A stretch of DNA of 64,000 nucleotides from Cyclobacteriaceae bacterium. GTDB taxonomy: Bacteria > Bacteroidota > Bacteroidia > Cytophagales > Cyclobacteriaceae. Shown here one piece after another: positions 8,576 through 20,235 of this stretch. Position 1 is the first letter of the stretch; the number at the start of each line of letters is the position of its first letter. Position numbers and translations under genes: made by a program. A model generated the notes under the pieces. It ran no database searches. It saw only the letters and a list, made by a program, of their open reading frames with translations, and was not told where the DNA came from. The stretch is taken from assembly GCA_019638395.1 (NCBI GenBank), contig JAHBTX010000001.1, forward strand, positions 744,001 through 808,000, read 5' to 3'.

Positions 8576-9460
8576 TCTGTTCTTAATTCCTTCACGGATG
8601 ATTTTCAAAATTCGATCCCGTTCCTCTCCTTCTAATGTTAAGCGTGGTGCACGCACAATTTCAGAACCCAAGCCAACTTCTTGTTCAGCAAGTTTAATGT
8701 ACTGAACAAGTTTGGGATGAATGTCTAACTCCAGCAGTGGTAAAAACCACCGGTAAATTTTTAAGGCTTCATCAATCTTACCGGCTTTGGTAAGTTTATA
8801 AATGGCTACCGTTTCTTTAGGGAATGCACATACCAATCCAGCCACTACGCCACTGGCACCCAGCATCAATTCTTCCATGGTAATGGTATCCACACCACAA
8901 AGAATTTTAAACCGATCGCCAAACCGATTGATCATGCGGGTTACGTTGCTCACATCGCGGGTGGATTCTTTTACAGCTTGAATATTTTTTACCTCAGCCA
9001 ACTCGGCAAACATATCCAGTGTTACTTCAATTTTATAATCAACCGGATTGTTGTAAATCATAATCGGCAACTCGGTTGATTGAGCTACCGTTTTAAAATA
9101 CGTAACTGTTTCGCGATGATCGGATTTATAACGCATAGGTGGCAACATCATTAAACCCGAAGCACCGTTCTTCTCAGCTTCAGCAGCTTGTTTCAATGCT
9201 TCGCGGGTGCTGCCTTCGGCAATGTTCATTACAACAGGCACTTTACCCGCTACCTTCTCCACCGTAAAACGTACCAGTTCAAATTTTTCGTCATTGCTCA
9301 ATACACTCGCTTCACCTAACGTGCCACCGAGTATTACGCCTTCTACACCGGCATCCAGTTGTGCCTTCAGGTTTTTTTCGAATAATGGAAAATCCAACTT
9401 ATCGTCAGATGTAAACTTGGTTGTAAGAGCCGGGTAAATACCTTGCCATGAAACTGTCAT
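8564..9460 (-). CDS. 1-pyrroline-4-hydroxy-2-carboxylate deaminase (DapA/NAL family)
   Basis: A 298-residue class I aldolase-fold protein of the dihydrodipicolinate synthase/N-acetylneuraminate lyase family. Visible landmarks are GGTLGEASVLS near residue 47, the catalytic tyrosine in IYNNPVDYK near 138, and the Schiff-base lysine in IQAVKESTRD near 166. With the flanking genes this fits the deaminase that converts 1-pyrroline-4-hydroxy-2-carboxylate to alpha-ketoglutarate semialdehyde and ammonia. True DapA is unlikely in this context. It is the first gene of the catabolic operon, divergent from the AraC regulator, and its 3' end overlaps a heptamer repeat array. Confidence 0.88.
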   Translation of the reverse strand: MTVSWQGIYPALTTKFTSDDKLDFPLFEKNLKAQLDAGVEGVILGGTLGEASVLSNDEKFELVRFTVEKVAGKVPVVMNIAEGSTREALKQAAEAEKNGASGLMMLPPMRYKSDHRETVTYFKTVAQSTELPIMIYNNPVDYKIEVTLDMFAELAEVKNIQAVKESTRDVSNVTRMINRFGDRFKILCGVDTITMEELMLGASGVVAGLVCAFPKETVAIYKLTKAGKIDEALKIYRWFLPLLELDIHPKLVQYIKLAEQEVGLGSEIVRAPRLTLEGEERDRILKIIREGIKNRPNL

Positions 9461-9536
9461 AGTAAATTAATTTTACCTCAAAGGTAAGGTATGTGTACCA
9501 ATCGGAATTTCAACGTTGATAACGGATTCTGATACT

Positions 9537-9582
9537 ATTTTGACTAATATTGAGCTCGATCAATTGAAAATCAAGTCAAAAT
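9537..9582. promoter_or_regulatory. Inverted repeat in divergent promoter region (candidate operator)
   Basis: ATTTTGACT (9537-9545) and AGTCAAAAT (9574-9582) form a perfect 9-bp inverted repeat with a 28-bp spacer. They lie in the 131-bp region between the divergent deaminase and AraC regulator genes, with the right arm only 9 bp before the regulator ATG. Position and symmetry suggest an operator controlling both directions. This is inference; the spacer also holds smaller palindromes (GAGCTC, CAATTG). Confidence 0.5.
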
Positions 9583-9591
9583 TAAACCGAC

Positions 9592-10449
9592 ATGAAGGTT
9601 ATACCCTTTCAGGTTCCGAAAACACGGCAGGAAGCATTTCGTTTGCAGGTTGATCACTTGCCGTATTTTTACGATCGCCTGCATCAGCATTCCGAAACCC
9701 AGATTATGCTAATTGAACAAGGCGAAGGCACTTTGATTGCGGGAGATTATGTAGGCCGATTTTCTGCGGGTGAGATTTATATTATTGGCAGTGGGCAACC
9801 GCATGTGTTTCGGTGCGATGAGAGCTATTATCGCAACCGAAGTAAAAAAAATGTGCGGGCTACTGCACTTTATTTTGATGAGCATTATGCGGGCAAAAAC
9901 TTCTGGCAGCTTTATGAATTAAAAGACATTCAACAGTTTTTAGCTAAAGTGGGTATTATACGGGTTGATAGTAAAACTGTAAAAGAAGTTACTGCGCTTA
10001 TGGATCAACTTACGCAAACACAAAAAACAATCAAACTCATTCTCTTTTTACAATTGCTTCATGTATTGGCACACGCCAAAAATCTGAAACGCCTTTCGGT
10101 TGCACCGGTTCAGCGCTCGGTACCGGATGAAGATAAGCGTATGAATGAGGTGCTGCAGTTCACGTTCACGCAAAGTAATCGTAAAATAAAGATCAGCGAA
10201 GTTGCCTCAGTTGCCAATCTTTCCAGCGAAGCATTTTGTCGCTATTTTAAAATCCGCACCCGTAAAACTTATACTAATTTTTTAAATGAAGTTCGCATTA
10301 GCAATGCGTGTAAACTTTTAATTGAAGGCGAGCCAAATATACAATTGGTCTGTTATCAAGTAGGCTTCCAGAATTTATCGCACTTTAACCGGCAGTTTAA
10401 AAAGGTTACCGGAAAGACGCCTTCACAATATAAACAACAGGTACAGTAA
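9592..10449 (+). CDS. AraC-family regulator of the hydroxyproline operon
   Basis: The 285-residue protein has an N-terminal cupin-like sensing domain (about residues 25-110; HQHSETQIMLIEQGEGTL, IIGSGQPHVF). Its C-terminal double helix-turn-helix (about 185-283) contains KISEVASVANLSSEAFCRYFK and the family signature LVCYQVGFQNLSHFNRQFKKVTGKTPSQYK. It is divergent from the catabolic operon, the typical arrangement for a local activator that senses hydroxyproline or a breakdown product. Its role is inferred from position. The start ATG at 9592 immediately precedes the conserved KVIPFQVPK segment. Confidence 0.88.
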   Translation: MKVIPFQVPKTRQEAFRLQVDHLPYFYDRLHQHSETQIMLIEQGEGTLIAGDYVGRFSAGEIYIIGSGQPHVFRCDESYYRNRSKKNVRATALYFDEHYAGKNFWQLYELKDIQQFLAKVGIIRVDSKTVKEVTALMDQLTQTQKTIKLILFLQLLHVLAHAKNLKRLSVAPVQRSVPDEDKRMNEVLQFTFTQSNRKIKISEVASVANLSSEAFCRYFKIRTRKTYTNFLNEVRISNACKLLIEGEPNIQLVCYQVGFQNLSHFNRQFKKVTGKTPSQYKQQVQ

Positions 10450-10542
10450 TGTTGCTGACAAAAGTAGCCCTACATTTTCTGATTACGCTATTGCTCACTA
10501 ACTTACCTGTATTTGGCATTTCACTACCAAAGCGTTTTAGTC

Positions 10543-13500
10543 ATGGTTAAATTTTTATGCTGTTTTATTTTAACAACCGTTACCTCACTGGCAACTTTTT
10601 CGCAAGAAATTTGTACAAATCTGATTGATGATGATGGTGATGGATTAGTGGATTGTCAGGATCCGGATTGTGGTGGTACCAGTGCTTGTTTTATTGCTCC
10701 CAGTTGCGATCAACCCTATATCTATTATATGCCTCCTGTATTTGGAGACAAAAGTACCGTTTGCAGTGTATTTGGTACTGACGATATTGTATTAACGACA
10801 CTAAACAGACAAGCCCGCGTAACTATTCGGCAAGGCAATGGTACCATAATTCAAAATGTGGTATTACCCGTTGCCAATCCGGTTAATGTGTCTTTCCCGG
10901 TATCCGGTGTTGGCAGCGATCAGGTACTCCGACAAAATCTAAATACTATCCTTAACGATGCTGGTTTGATTATCACATCCGATCAGCCCATTCAGGCATC
11001 GTATAGAATTCTTTCCCGTGCCGGATGTGCCACCCATAATGAAGAAATTCTGCAAATACACGGTAACCCAGCACTGGGCTATGCATTTTTTGTTGGGTCG
11101 CAAACAGATGTTAACGGCCTGCTTTATGAAGGCGGCACTTTAGAAAAACATTTTGCCTCGGTAATGGCTACGGAAGATAACACCCAAATAACCTTTACCG
11201 TGCCCAGTACAGTGTTTATGGAAGGTTCCGCTAATGCAACTCTCAACAACTTAGCCGATTGGAACGGTAGCCGATCGGTTACGCTTAACAGGGGTCAAAG
11301 CTATATAATTGGTACCCGCAACGAAGACCCCAATCGTACCATTTCCGGAACCCGAATAGTTGCCAGTAAACCCATTATCGTAAATGGTGGCTCGCATCAT
11401 TCCAGAAACTCGCAAAGTGGCAATGCTGATGCCGGCCTTGCACAACTTATTCCAACCTCTGCGCTGTTTACCCGCTATTCCTTGGTAGATGGAGGTAATC
11501 CGTCCGCCATAAAAGATTACCTGATTATTATCGGGGTTAAAAACAATACGTCATTTACGGTAAATGGTGTAAGCGGAGCAATAGACTCAAGAGGCAATAC
11601 TATGCCCACAACCTTAAACAGTGGTAGTGTGGCAACGTACTATCTGGGCGATACACCTTTTGCACCCTATACAATTGATGCAAGCGAACCTGTATATGTC
11701 TATCATGTAAGTTCACAAACAGAAGGTGAGTTTGGTCTGGAAATTCTTCCGGCATTAGATCCCTGCCTCGGCACCAGAAAGGTTGACTTCAGCAAACCGG
11801 GTGCCCAGGCTCGTGCCATTGCCTATGTTCCAAACAATGGTTTGTCGAGTTTAACGTTCAATGGCCAGCATTATACTTCTGTGGCCGCCATTATTAATGG
11901 TAACCGGGCCAATCCTATACCCGGTACAGACTATTCTTTTGTTGTATTTCAAAACGCCCAAATACTACCAACCGGAAACAACCGCATAGCATGCGATAAG
12001 AAAATGCAGGTTGCCGTAATGGCTTATACGGTAGGCACAGGAAATTACGCTTACTACTCTGATTACCTGAAGAACGTTGAAGTATATGATCCGGTAACGC
12101 AACTGCCTACTGCAGCTTATGTAGCCGGAACGGCAACACCAGGCACACCCATCAGCCACTGTTTAAGCATGGGCGGATGCGGAGCCGATAATGCAATTAT
12201 TTCAGCAGTTGCCGGAGGCGGAGGCACCGTTACAATAAACAGCAATCGCACCTGCATTACTTATACCATGAATAACAATACCCCGTGCTTCTCCGAAAAA
12301 GTAACGCTGCGGGTTACCAACGAATTTGGTATTCTAAGTACAGTGTGTTTACAATTCAACAGTTCAATTACCAACATCAGCACACCCGCTGGCCAAATAC
12401 AACCGGTAACACAGGTTTGCACCGGCACCAATCTCGCCATTAACGGAACTTCAACAAGTCCGGCCGGAATAAATAACCCCAATGGGTATGTGTGGAGTAC
12501 ACCCTCAGGTTTTGAAATTATAGGGCCGATATTAACCATCAACAACATTCAACTCAACCAGTCCGGAACATACCAATTAACCATTACCGATCTGGCCGGC
12601 TGCGAAAAAACCTATACCACAATTGTATCGGTTCTTAATTGTACCGATAACGATAACGATGGTGTAAATAACCTGCTTGATCCAGACGATGATAACGATG
12701 GAATTCTGGACATAAACGAACCCGGAGGTAACGCATTAGCCGATCATGATGGCGATGGAACACCCAACTATCTTGACCCTGATTATTGCAGCACCCATAG
12801 CGGCACATTAGTTAATGGTATCTGCTCTTTATTTGATGCCGATAGCGATGGCATCATTAATCAGTTTGATCTTGATTCGGATAACGATGGTATTCCAGAT
12901 GTAATAGAAGTTGGCGGAGCGGATCAAAATGGAGATGGAATTCTGGATGGAGCGGATGCCAACAACGATGGCTTACGCGATAACGTTGCACCTGGTGGCT
13001 TAGCCTCAATCAATAGCGATGCAGACGGACGACCTAACATTATTGATCTGGATAGTGATAATGATGGAATACCCGACATTCGTGAAGTGGGCGGACCCGA
13101 TATTAACAACGATGGCCGCGTAGATGGATTTACCGATACCGGCAATGGATTTGCGGATGCCTACGACACCAGCCAGAACGGATCGCCTTTAATTGTAACG
13201 GGACCCGATGCAAACAACAACGGCCGGGCCGATAATTACCCGGTGGACAATCAGGACAAAGATGCAGTTCCAAATTTTTTAGATGTTGACTCCGACAACG
13301 ATGGGCTTACCGATACCCGTGAAGCCGGTGGCACCGATGCCAATGGCGATGGTCGCATAGATGGCTTTGTTGACACCACCAACAATGGTTGGGCCGATCC
13401 TTTAACCACCACACCATTACCCATACGCGATTTGGATAACGATGGATTACCCAACTACCTGGATCTCGATAGCGACAATGACGGACTTCCAGATATAACA

Positions 13501-16500
13501 GAAATGGGTGGTAATGACCCGAATGGTGACGCTATGATTGGCAACCTGCCTTTTACCGATACCGATGGTGATGGACTCTCTAATCTGGTTGATACCAATA
13601 ATGGCGGCACTCCACTACCCGGGCGCGATACAGATAGTGATGGGCGCGAAGACTATGTAGATCGCGACAGCGATAACGATGGTATTCCGGATGTACTGGA
13701 AGCAGGTTTGCCCGATACAAATGGCGATGGCTCCATTGACAATTTTACTGATAACGATGCAGATGGCCTGGCCGATGTGGTAGATAATACTACCGGTGGA
13801 ACACCATTAACTAATCTGGATAAAGATGGAGACGGAAGACCAAACTATCGCGATCTGGACTCCGACAACGATGGCTTACCAGATGTAATTGAAGGCGGAG
13901 GAACAGATACCGATAATAACGGACGCATAGGTACCGGCCCGATAGCTGACACCGATGGCGATGGCTGGAGCAACCTTACCGATGCCACCGATGGCGGCAC
14001 CGCGTTGCCCGTACCCAATACCGATGGAGACAGTGTGCCCGATTACCTGGATGTAGATGCTGATAACGATGGAATTACGGATGCCTCTGAAGCAAGTTTT
14101 GGATCAATTCTTTCCGACCCGCAAAATGATGGTATAATCGGATCAGGAGTATTTGTTGATACAAACAATAACGGTTGGCCCGATAGTGCCGATCCCACAA
14201 ATGGTGGCATTGCCTTACCAAACCCAGATACGGATGGCGATGGTAAACCCAACTACCTCGATCTGGACAGCGATGCCGATGGTATTCCCGACAACTTCGA
14301 AGCAGCATTTTATATTCCTGATGGCGAGAACGATGGTATAATTGGAACGGGTGCTATTACCGATACTGATGGAGATGGACTTTCCGATTTGAATGATCCC
14401 ACACAACTCGGAAGTGTAAATGTGTTGTTTAATCAAGACAGAGATGGCGATGGTCGGCCAAACTATGTTGATATAGATTCTGATAACGATGGTATAATTG
14501 ATAATACCGAAGGGCTTCCAACCTCAGCCTATGTACCCCCAACAGGTTTGGATACAGATGGCGATGGAATAGATGATGCCTATGACGTAAACAATGGTGG
14601 TGTAGCCAGTGGTTATTCCAACATCGATGGCGGAAGTGCGCCAGATTATGTGGATACCGATACCGATGGAGATGCGCTGTCCGATCTGGCCGAAAATTTC
14701 TTCGGGCCGGTAGGTTCATTGCATCCATCCGAAGTAGATGCCAACAACGATGGCATGCTGGATATTGCTGCATTTGCCGATGCCGACAACGATGGTCTCG
14801 CCAACATCTTCGATCTTGACAATGGCAATATTCATAGTTCAGGTTATGCTACCAATGGTGGACAAACTCCAAACTCGCAACCCGATACCCAAGCCGGTAG
14901 CGATAGAGACTGGCGCCAGGCAACTGATAAGGATGGTGATGGTGTTCCTGACATTATTGACGTAGATGATGATAACGATGGTATCCTTGATACAGACGAA
15001 GGCACAGACGATGCCGATCAGGATGGGCTCCCCAATCATCGTGACCTGGATTCTGATAACGATGGTATTCCGGATATTATTGAAGCGGGTGGTTCCGATC
15101 CGGATGGAAATGGATTTCCTGGAACAGGACTTATCGGTACCAACGTAGATGCAAACGGATTGCCTTCTATTCTGGCTGGCATACCCATCAGCATCAATGA
15201 TGTACAAGATGACTTTGATGGCGATGGCGTTAAAAACTTTCTGGATACAGATAGCGACAACGATGGCGTGTTTGATGCCATTGAAGCCGGAGGCACAGAT
15301 GCCAATGGTGATGGTCGCGTAGGCCCCGGTGTAGCCAACGACATTGATGCCGATGGCTTCCCTGATAGTGTTGATCCTGTTAACAATACCAGCGGTACAG
15401 CATTAGGTACACGTTTACCTAACCTGAATTCCGATGGCGCGCAACTTCCAAACTACCTTGATCTTGATTCTGATGATGATGGAATTCCAGATGTACTTGA
15501 AGCTGGTGGAAGCGATCCTGACAACAATGGTATAATTGGTACTGGTGCTATTACCGATACCGATGGTGATGGAGCCTCTGATCTTGTGGACATTAACAAC
15601 GGTGGCACTGCATTGATAAACGGAGACATTGATGGTGATGGCATTCCGAACACCATGGATCTGGATAGCGATGGCGATGGTATTCGCGATGTGATTGAAG
15701 CCGGTGGTATTGACAATGATGGCGATGGTCGCATTGGTTCTGGTGCTATAACCGATACAAACGGAAACGGCTGGAGTAACATTACCGATCCCGCCAACGG
15801 AGGCACACCGTTGCTAATACCCAACACCGATGGAACCGGTGGCGCCAACTTCCTGGATATTGATAGTGACAATGATGGCATTGTAGATATTATCGAAGCG
15901 CAGACTACCGCTGGCTATCTGGCCCCGTTAGGGTTAGATACAGATGGCGATGGAATTGACAATCGTTTTGATATTCATAATGGTGGCACCGCACTCATCC
16001 CCGTTAATACCGATAGTACCGACAATCCGGATTATACCGACAGCGATACCGACAACGATACCTACCCCGATCAACTAGAAGGTTACGATACCAATAATAA
16101 CGGAGTTGCCAACACACTACCATCCGGCAACGATTCGGATAGCGATGGGTTAGATGATGCTTTTGATGCAGATGGTACATTATCACAAAATACAAGTGGT
16201 GCAACCAACAACGGTCAAACGCCCGCTTCATTTCCCGACCTGGATAACCCTGGTGGAGATCGCGATTGGCGCCAGGCAATGGATAGCGATGGTGATGGCA
16301 TCGCAGATATTACCGATCTGGATGATGACAATGATGGCATCCCCGACACGGTAGAAGGTAATAGCGATGCCGATGCCGATGGAATCCCTAATCGCTTGGA
16401 TCGCGACAGTGATAATGACGGCATTACCGATACCCTTGAAGCCGGTGGAGCCGATGCAAATGGCGATGGCATAATTGACGGTTTTACCGATACAAATGGA

Positions 16501-19302
16501 AATGGTCTTGCAAACTCAGTTGATCCTGCCAGTGGTGGTACACCACTACCGGCAAACGATTCAGACGGAGATGGTCTTAGTAATTTCGCAGATCTGGATA
16601 GCGACAACGATGGCATACCCGATATATACGAAGCACGTGGTACGGACATTAACCGCGATGGAAAAACTGATAACTTCCTTGACATTAATCGGAATGGAAT
16701 TCCGGATGTGGTTGATCCTTCGCAAGGCGGCACACACCTTACACCACCCGATACCGATGGAGACGGCAAATCAGATTATATCGATCGCGACAGCGACAAC
16801 GATGGTATTCCCGACACCCTTGAAGCTGGTGCTACAGATGCAGCCAAAGATGGCGTTGCAGATAATTTTCTTGACACCGACAACGATGGATTTAATGATA
16901 ACATCGATTCGGAAACCCAGGGCACACCACTTGCCATGCCCGATGCAGACAGTGATGGAAAGCCAGATCATCTGGATCTGGATAGTGATAATGATGGAAT
17001 ACCCGATGTAACCGAGGCGGGTGGCACCGATCCGGATAAAGATGGCCGGATTGGCACTGGCCCAATTGCCGATACCGATGCCGATGGCCTTGGTAATACT
17101 GTTGACCCTACCAATGGCGGCACACCGCTACCTGTTTCTGATACTGATCTTGACACCGTACCAGATTATCGAGATCGCGACAGCGACAACGATGGTATTG
17201 CGGATGTTAGCGAAGCGGGTGGTATTGATGTTAACGGAGATGGTGTAATAGATGGGTTTACCGATACAAATGGAAATGGTTTAGCCGATGGAATTGATAA
17301 CACAACCGGTGGAACACCATTGTTAATACCCGATACTGATAACGACCTCCGTGCCGATTATAAAGATCGTGACAGCGATAATGATGGCATTACCGATACG
17401 CGCGAAGCGGGTGGACCCGATGCCAACAACGATGGAGTAATCGATGGATTTACCGATACCGATGGTGATGGCCTTGCCGATGCGGTGGATGGAACACGTT
17501 TACCATTACCCGATACTGATAGCGATGGAATTAAGAATTATATCGATCGCGACAGCGATAACGATGGTATTACCGATATTATAGAAGCAGGGGGAACCGA
17601 CACCAATAACGATGGTGCTATCGACAACTTTACCGATGCCGACCATGACGGGCTTGCAGATAATGTAGATACCGGAACCGGAACACCGTTGCCAGTTACC
17701 AACTCCGATCATGATATACTTCCTGATTACCTTGATCTTGATAGCGATAACGATGGGATTGCCGATATAATTGAAGCCGGTGGTGTTGATACCGACCACA
17801 ATGGACGTCTGGATAATTTAACAGATACCGACCAGGATGGCATTCCCGATTCAGCAGATGTTACAACAGGAGGCAATGCCTTGCCCGTACCCGATACCGA
17901 CCAGGATGGCAAACCGAATTATAAAGATATTGACAGCGATAACGATGGTATTGTGGATATAATTGAAGGCCAGGCAACGGTTAGCTATCAGGCACCAACC
18001 GGTACCGATACTGACAACGATGGTATTGATAATCGTTTTGATGTAACCGGAGGTACTCCGTTGGTTCCGGTTGATACCGATGGTGATGGCATACCCGATT
18101 ATTTGGATAGCGATAGCGATAGCGATGTGTACAGCGATGCCTTAGAAGGTTACGATACCAATAATGATAAGATTGCGAATGTAACCCCCACTCAATCAGA
18201 CGGAGATGGTGATGGGTTGGACGATGCCTATGACCTGGTTATTGGTATGACACAGGCACAGAATGCTACTAACACACAGACACCACTCTCCTTCCCCGAT
18301 CTGGATAAGCCCGGTGGCGATCGTGATTGGCGCGAAGGATTTGATTCAGACGGTGATGGAATCCCTAACAATTTTGATCTGGACGATGACAACGATGGAA
18401 TACCCGATGCAGTTGAGGGTGCTGATGACGTTGACAGCGATGGTATTCCTAACCTGCTTGATCTGGATAGCGATGGTGATGGCATTCCTGATGTAACGGA
18501 AGGTGGTGGTAGCGATCCGGATAACGATGGTAAAATCGGAACGGGTACTATTACCGATGCGAATGGCAATGGCTTACACGATGGTGTTGACCCTGCAGCC
18601 GGAGGCATTGCGTTGCCAGTACCCGATACCGATGGCGATAACCATCAGGACTTTCTGGATCTGGATAGCGACAACGATGGCTTGTGGGATGTACTGGAAG
18701 CCGGAGGTGAAGATCCAGATCAAAACGGAAAACCCGGAACACAAGCCGATACCAATCAAAACGGTTGGGTTGATGTTGTTGAAACAAACCCATTACCGGT
18801 GCCCGATACCGATGGCGATGGCACAAACGATTATCGCGACTTTGATTCGGACAATGATGGCCTGGCCGATGTAATTGAAATCGGGTTAGAAGATGTTAAC
18901 AATGACAACCAGGTGGATGGTTTTACCGACAACAATCATGACGGCTGGGATGACAACCTGAAGCCGGAATTCCCATTGCCTGATTGCGATAAAGACAATA
19001 CCCCGAATGTGTTAGACCCAGACCCGTGCGAGGTAATTGTGCCTGAAGGATTCTCACCCAATAACGATGGTATAGGCGATGTATTTGAAATTGAAAACCC
19101 GAACCGGAGTGTGATTTATTTATTGGTGTATAACCGCTGGGGAAGTTTGGTGTACGAATCCGATAATTACCAGAACAACTGGGATGGCAAGGCTAATCGT
19201 GGAATTGTAGTAGGCAGCGATTTGCCAGATGGCACTTACTATTACATTATCCGTGTAAACGGCAAAGAGTATAAACCGAAATTCATAACCATTAAGCGAT
19301 AA
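10543..19302 (+). CDS. Giant thrombospondin type 3 repeat surface protein with type B T9SS C-terminal domain
   Basis: From the ATG at 10543 the product is about 2919 aa. The frame also opens at a TTG at 10513, but the ATG gives a clean signal peptide ([21 protein letters not shown]). The order is: a short [16 protein letters not shown] calcium-binding-like motif, an IgGFc-binding-like region (about 50-560), an Ig-like segment (about 590-695), and some 33 acidic thrombospondin type 3 modules (about 700-2826) built on DSDNDGIPD...EAGG, mostly near 64 aa each. The end is a gliding-motility/CHU_C-type sorting domain ([18 protein letters not shown]...[12 protein letters not shown], about 2830-2919). 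It should be exported by T9SS and displayed, binding calcium. Adhesion is inferred. Confidence 0.93.
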   Translation: MVKFLCCFILTTVTSLATFSQEICTNLIDDDGDGLVDCQDPDCGGTSACFIAPSCDQPYIYYMPPVFGDKSTVCSVFGTDDIVLTTLNRQARVTIRQGNGTIIQNVVLPVANPVNVSFPVSGVGSDQVLRQNLNTILNDAGLIITSDQPIQASYRILSRAGCATHNEEILQIHGNPALGYAFFVGSQTDVNGLLYEGGTLEKHFASVMATEDNTQITFTVPSTVFMEGSANATLNNLADWNGSRSVTLNRGQSYIIGTRNEDPNRTISGTRIVASKPIIVNGGSHHSRNSQSGNADAGLAQLIPTSALFTRYSLVDGGNPSAIKDYLIIIGVKNNTSFTVNGVSGAIDSRGNTMPTTLNSGSVATYYLGDTPFAPYTIDASEPVYVYHVSSQTEGEFGLEILPALDPCLGTRKVDFSKPGAQARAIAYVPNNGLSSLTFNGQHYTSVAAIINGNRANPIPGTDYSFVVFQNAQILPTGNNRIACDKKMQVAVMAYTVGTGNYAYYSDYLKNVEVYDPVTQLPTAAYVAGTATPGTPISHCLSMGGCGADNAIISAVAGGGGTVTINSNRTCITYTMNNNTPCFSEKVTLRVTNEFGILSTVCLQFNSSITNISTPAGQIQPVTQVCTGTNLAINGTSTSPAGINNPNGYVWSTPSGFEIIGPILTINNIQLNQSGTYQLTITDLAGCEKTYTTIVSVLNCTDNDNDGVNNLLDPDDDNDGILDINEPGGNALADHDGDGTPNYLDPDYCSTHSGTLVNGICSLFDADSDGIINQFDLDSDNDGIPDVIEVGGADQNGDGILDGADANNDGLRDNVAPGGLASINSDADGRPNIIDLDSDNDGIPDIREVGGPDINNDGRVDGFTDTGNGFADAYDTSQNGSPLIVTGPDANNNGRADNYPVDNQDKDAVPNFLDVDSDNDGLTDTREAGGTDANGDGRIDGFVDTTNNGWADPLTTTPLPIRDLDNDGLPNYLDLDSDNDGLPDITEMGGNDPNGDAMIGNLPFTDTDGDGLSNLVDTNNGGTPLPGRDTDSDGREDYVDRDSDNDGIPDVLEAGLPDTNGDGSIDNFTDNDADGLADVVDNTTGGTPLTNLDKDGDGRPNYRDLDSDNDGLPDVIEGGGTDTDNNGRIGTGPIADTDGDGWSNLTDATDGGTALPVPNTDGDSVPDYLDVDADNDGITDASEASFGSILSDPQNDGIIGSGVFVDTNNNGWPDSADPTNGGIALPNPDTDGDGKPNYLDLDSDADGIPDNFEAAFYIPDGENDGIIGTGAITDTDGDGLSDLNDPTQLGSVNVLFNQDRDGDGRPNYVDIDSDNDGIIDNTEGLPTSAYVPPTGLDTDGDGIDDAYDVNNGGVASGYSNIDGGSAPDYVDTDTDGDALSDLAENFFGPVGSLHPSEVDANNDGMLDIAAFADADNDGLANIFDLDNGNIHSSGYATNGGQTPNSQPDTQAGSDRDWRQATDKDGDGVPDIIDVDDDNDGILDTDEGTDDADQDGLPNHRDLDSDNDGIPDIIEAGGSDPDGNGFPGTGLIGTNVDANGLPSILAGIPISINDVQDDFDGDGVKNFLDTDSDNDGVFDAIEAGGTDANGDGRVGPGVANDIDADGFPDSVDPVNNTSGTALGTRLPNLNSDGAQLPNYLDLDSDDDGIPDVLEAGGSDPDNNGIIGTGAITDTDGDGASDLVDINNGGTALINGDIDGDGIPNTMDLDSDGDGIRDVIEAGGIDNDGDGRIGSGAITDTNGNGWSNITDPANGGTPLLIPNTDGTGGANFLDIDSDNDGIVDIIEAQTTAGYLAPLGLDTDGDGIDNRFDIHNGGTALIPVNTDSTDNPDYTDSDTDNDTYPDQLEGYDTNNNGVANTLPSGNDSDSDGLDDAFDADGTLSQNTSGATNNGQTPASFPDLDNPGGDRDWRQAMDSDGDGIADITDLDDDNDGIPDTVEGNSDADADGIPNRLDRDSDNDGITDTLEAGGADANGDGIIDGFTDTNGNGLANSVDPASGGTPLPANDSDGDGLSNFADLDSDNDGIPDIYEARGTDINRDGKTDNFLDINRNGIPDVVDPSQGGTHLTPPDTDGDGKSDYIDRDSDNDGIPDTLEAGATDAAKDGVADNFLDTDNDGFNDNIDSETQGTPLAMPDADSDGKPDHLDLDSDNDGIPDVTEAGGTDPDKDGRIGTGPIADTDADGLGNTVDPTNGGTPLPVSDTDLDTVPDYRDRDSDNDGIADVSEAGGIDVNGDGVIDGFTDTNGNGLADGIDNTTGGTPLLIPDTDNDLRADYKDRDSDNDGITDTREAGGPDANNDGVIDGFTDTDGDGLADAVDGTRLPLPDTDSDGIKNYIDRDSDNDGITDIIEAGGTDTNNDGAIDNFTDADHDGLADNVDTGTGTPLPVTNSDHDILPDYLDLDSDNDGIADIIEAGGVDTDHNGRLDNLTDTDQDGIPDSADVTTGGNALPVPDTDQDGKPNYKDIDSDNDGIVDIIEGQATVSYQAPTGTDTDNDGIDNRFDVTGGTPLVPVDTDGDGIPDYLDSDSDSDVYSDALEGYDTNNDKIANVTPTQSDGDGDGLDDAYDLVIGMTQAQNATNTQTPLSFPDLDKPGGDRDWREGFDSDGDGIPNNFDLDDDNDGIPDAVEGADDVDSDGIPNLLDLDSDGDGIPDVTEGGGSDPDNDGKIGTGTITDANGNGLHDGVDPAAGGIALPVPDTDGDNHQDFLDLDSDNDGLWDVLEAGGEDPDQNGKPGTQADTNQNGWVDVVETNPLPVPDTDGDGTNDYRDFDSDNDGLADVIEIGLEDVNNDNQVDGFTDNNHDGWDDNLKPEFPLPDCDKDNTPNVLDPDPCEVIVPEGFSPNNDGIGDVFEIENPNRSVIYLLVYNRWGSLVYESDNYQNNWDGKANRGIVVGSDLPDGTYYYIIRVNGKEYKPKFITIKR
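12640..19020 (+). repeat. In-frame coding tandem repeats (thrombospondin type 3 modules)
   Basis: About 33 diverged modules, most near 64 codons, begin with DSDNDG-like motifs and pair with a second calcium-loop set ([25 protein letters not shown]). A higher-order unit is visible. A landmark, D-R-D-W-R, recurs at 14902, 16258 and 18319 (spacings 1356 and 2061 bp, both multiples of three), each followed by a DDDNDGI...EG module and preceded by a GLDDA(F/Y)D and NGQTP/TQTP segment. Confidence 0.9.
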
Positions 19303-19308
19303 ACAACT

Positions 19309-20229
19309 ATGACATCATCAATAAAAATATTGATTAGTACCATATTGCTGATGGTTGCCGCGTACACCAAAGCCATGGCGCAACAAGACGCCATGTATTC
19401 GCAATACATGTTTAATTACTTGCTGGTTAACCCTGGTTATGCGGGCAGCCGCGATGTGCTGAGTATGACAGGCATGTATCGCAGGCAGTGGATTAATGTA
19501 GAGGGTGCACCCAGCACCATGACTTTTTCGGCTGATATGCCATTAGCAAATGAAAAGATGGGGGTTGGCTTAACCGTATTTAAAGATAAACTGGGAGTAG
19601 AAGCCAACACGGGTGTATATGCATCTTACGCATATCGGGTTCGGCTATCACAAAAAGGAACGCTATCGTTTGGAGCCAATGCCGGGTTTACCCAATACAG
19701 TGCTAATCTGGCTGATGTTAATCAACCCAATAACGATCCGGCCTTCAGTGCAAACGTACGGGAGATTAATCCCAACTTTGGTTTTGGCATGTTTTATTCA
19801 ACAGATAAATTTTATGCATCGCTTGCATTGCCCCATATGTTGAATAACAAATTAACTAACCTCGAAGCATTAAGCTCACGCATGAAGCGACATTACTTTT
19901 TGGGTATGGGATATGTGGTTGGTGTTAGTCCGAATGTAAAACTAAAACCTTCGTTCCTGTTAAAAATGGTAGATGGCGCACCCCTGCAAACAGACTTTAA
20001 TCTTAACATTTGGTATTTGGATAAACTCGGTATTGGCGGTTCTTACCGAACAGGCGATGCGGTAGTGGCACTACTTGAATTTCAGGCAACCACCGGTTTG
20101 CGCTTTGGCTATGCGTATGACATTACTACCTCTGAATTGGCCCGGTATGCCTCGGGCACGCACGAAGTAATGATACGTTACGAGTTTGCCACGCTCAGAA
20201 AAAAAATTATTACTCCGCGTCATTTTTAA
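19309..20229 (+). CDS. PorP/SprF family type IX secretion membrane protein
   Basis: The 306-residue protein has a signal peptide and the family hallmark QQDAMYSQYMFNYLLVNPGYAGSRD, followed by MYRRQWINVEGAPSTMTFSADMPL and a beta-barrel-like pattern to the C-terminus. PorP/SprF proteins are outer-membrane partners of T9SS; in Flavobacterium johnsoniae SprF is needed for SprB, a type B substrate. This gene starts six bases after the stop of a type B substrate, so it is very likely that protein's dedicated partner. It is co-transcribed with the OmpA-like gene downstream (six-base gap). Confidence 0.93.
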   Translation: MTSSIKILISTILLMVAAYTKAMAQQDAMYSQYMFNYLLVNPGYAGSRDVLSMTGMYRRQWINVEGAPSTMTFSADMPLANEKMGVGLTVFKDKLGVEANTGVYASYAYRVRLSQKGTLSFGANAGFTQYSANLADVNQPNNDPAFSANVREINPNFGFGMFYSTDKFYASLALPHMLNNKLTNLEALSSRMKRHYFLGMGYVVGVSPNVKLKPSFLLKMVDGAPLQTDFNLNIWYLDKLGIGGSYRTGDAVVALLEFQATTGLRFGYAYDITTSELARYASGTHEVMIRYEFATLRKKIITPRHF

Positions 20230-20235
20230 ATTTCT

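Noticed and set aside
10513-10542. TTG start for the giant protein
   Set aside because: The ATG at 10543 starts a clean signal peptide; the extra ten residues disrupt it.
12640-19020. Many long reverse-strand and alternate-frame open frames over the giant repeat gene
   Set aside because: They follow from the GAT/AAC/GGT-rich repeat composition; products are low-complexity with no start context or homology.
12640-19020. Possible CRISPR or satellite array
   Set aside because: The periodicity is in coding frame, about 190 bp, diverged, and encodes thrombospondin type 3 modules.
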